Assembly (NCBI RefSeq): GCF_003946885.1
Contig: NZ_RWKQ01000012.1
Location: forward strand, 1-64,000
Direction of reading: 5' to 3'
DNA length: 64,000 nt
From: Specibacter cremeus
Lineage (GTDB): Bacteria > Actinomycetota > Actinomycetes > Actinomycetales > Micrococcaceae
The notes under the pieces were generated by a model. That model saw only the letters and a list, made by a program, of their open reading frames with translations, was not told the origin of the DNA and made no database searches. The position numbers and the translations under genes were made by a program. Below are positions 63,140-64,000 of this stretch, one piece after another (positions within the stretch are counted from its first letter, which is position 1; each line of letters begins with the position of its first letter).

Positions 63140-64000
63140 GTGACCGAGGCAACCACACCCGGAACGCACGACTCAGCACAGGTGCAGAACGCCCCGCGGA
63201 AAGCCAAGACGCTGGCCGAGAAGGTGTGGCGCGACCACGTCGTCCGCCAGGGCGAGGGTGCGGGCGACGCCGCCCAGCCGGACCTGCTCTACATCGACCT
63301 GCACCTCATCCACGAGGTCACCTCGCCGCAGGCCTTCGAGGGCCTGCGGCTGGCCGGCCGGCCGTTGCGCCGCCCCGACCTGACCATCGCCACCGAGGAC
63401 CACAACACACCCACGCTGGCCATCGACCGGCCCATCGCGGACCCGACCAGCCGCACGCAGATCGAGACGCTGCGGGCGAACTGCAAGGAGTTCGGTGTCC
63501 GCCTGCACTCGCTGGGCGACAAGGAGCAGGGCATCGTGCACGTCGTCGGCCCGCAGCTGGGCCTGACCCAGCCGGGCATGACCGTGGTCTGCGGCGACTC
63601 GCACACGTCCACGCACGGTGCCGTCGGCGCGCTGGCGTTCGGCATCGGCACCTCCGAGGTGGAGCACGTCATGGCCACCCAGACGCTGCCGCTGAAGCCG
63701 TTCAAGACCATGGCCATCACGGTCGAGGGCACGCTGCGTCCGGGCGTGAGCTCCAAGGACATCATCCTGGCCGTCATCGCCAAGATCGGCACCGGCGGCG
63801 GGCAGGGCTACGTGCTCGAATACCGGGGCTCCGCCATCCGGGCCCTGTCCATGGACGCCCGCATGACCATCTGCAACATGTCGATCGAGGCGGGCGCCCG
63901 GGCCGGCATGATCGCCCCGGACGAGACCACGTTCGACTTCCTCAGGGGCCGCCCGCACGCACCGGTCGGCGCGGACTGGGACGCCGCGCTCGAGTACTGG
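63140..64000 (+). CDS. leuC: 3-isopropylmalate dehydratase large subunit, 3' part outside the window
   Basis: 287 codons to the window edge without a stop. Frame reads [40 protein letters not shown], and the conserved [34 protein letters not shown] of the aconitase family. With LeuD it isomerises 2- to 3-isopropylmalate using a [4Fe-4S] cluster; the remaining Cys ligands lie beyond the window. GTG start with AAGGGAG 8 bases upstream; residues 1-25 are a short polar extension. Confidence 0.95.
   Translation, partial: MTEATTPGTHDSAQVQNAPRKAKTLAEKVWRDHVVRQGEGAGDAAQPDLLYIDLHLIHEVTSPQAFEGLRLAGRPLRRPDLTIATEDHNTPTLAIDRPIADPTSRTQIETLRANCKEFGVRLHSLGDKEQGIVHVVGPQLGLTQPGMTVVCGDSHTSTHGAVGALAFGIGTSEVEHVMATQTLPLKPFKTMAITVEGTLRPGVSSKDIILAVIAKIGTGGGQGYVLEYRGSAIRALSMDARMTICNMSIEAGARAGMIAPDETTFDFLRGRPHAPVGADWDAALEYW

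Overview
The window is high-GC DNA from an actinobacterium of the Micrococcaceae (Arthrobacter-like). The evidence is the gene order ilvD, ilvB-ilvN-ilvC, serA, leuB, ilvE, gltX, tRNA-Gln/tRNA-Glu, IclR regulator divergent to leuC; the many starts preceded by a TANNNT box 6-9 bases upstream with no Shine-Dalgarno (leaderless style); ANTAR, CsbD, DUF1206 and SHOCT proteins; and the intergenic GGTGGTCGAGC repeats common in this group. No database search was possible, so names rest on motifs and remembered family features.

Layout. 1-12.5 kb is an envelope and stress region: a Tat-exported ferritin-like protein, a small GNAT protein, a YihY/BrkB membrane protein, a Rho-N/SAP-like protein, a CHRD-like surface protein with a class F-type sortase and a Met-rich lipoprotein, a YbdK-type carboxylate-amine ligase, a sugar porter, CsbD and DUF1206. 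12.8-16.4 kb is an Mrp-type cation/proton antiporter operon whose front half looks gutted: mnhE, mnhG and the mbhD- and mbhE-like genes keep only ends, while mnhF, mnhB, mnhC and mnhD are whole. 16.4-18 kb has a GAF-ANTAR regulator, a peroxiredoxin and tRNA-Lys. 18-24 kb is branched-chain amino acid synthesis: ilvD, then ilvBNC behind a leader peptide (Leu-Val-Val-Val-Ile) and attenuator.

24-33.5 kb is a sugar or glycan uptake and breakdown island: ROK repressor, ABC binding protein and two permeases without an ATPase, ROK kinase, M81 MlrC-like protein, GH29 fucosidase and CutC. 33.5-38 kb has serA (with a CRP/GlxR-like box overlapping its promoter), a PQQ-type sugar dehydrogenase lipoprotein and metG. 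38-45 kb has an AbiEi/DUF559-like protein, a MacB/FtsX-type ABC exporter and a two-component system. 45-54.5 kb has leuB, ilvE, a FAH-family hydrolase, a GAF/AcoR-like regulator divergent to an NTF2-fused flavin monooxygenase, gltX and a HAD phosphatase. 54.5-58.5 kb has tRNA-Gln, tRNA-Glu and two overlapping dynamin-like GTPase genes. 58.5-61 kb is a DUF559-like gene split by a 1562-bp insertion sequence with an 18-bp inverted repeat at each end and a 5-bp target duplication; its transposase is itself frameshifted. 61-64 kb has DUF1697, SHOCT, the IclR (LtbR/NdgR-like) regulator and the start of leuC, which runs off the window.

The most unusual features are the serial internal deletions in the Mrp operon, the dispersed palindromic elements at gene 3' ends (several supply the stop codon of the gene they follow), and the layered control of the amino acid genes (attenuator, palindromic operators at leuB and leuC, CRP-like box at serA).
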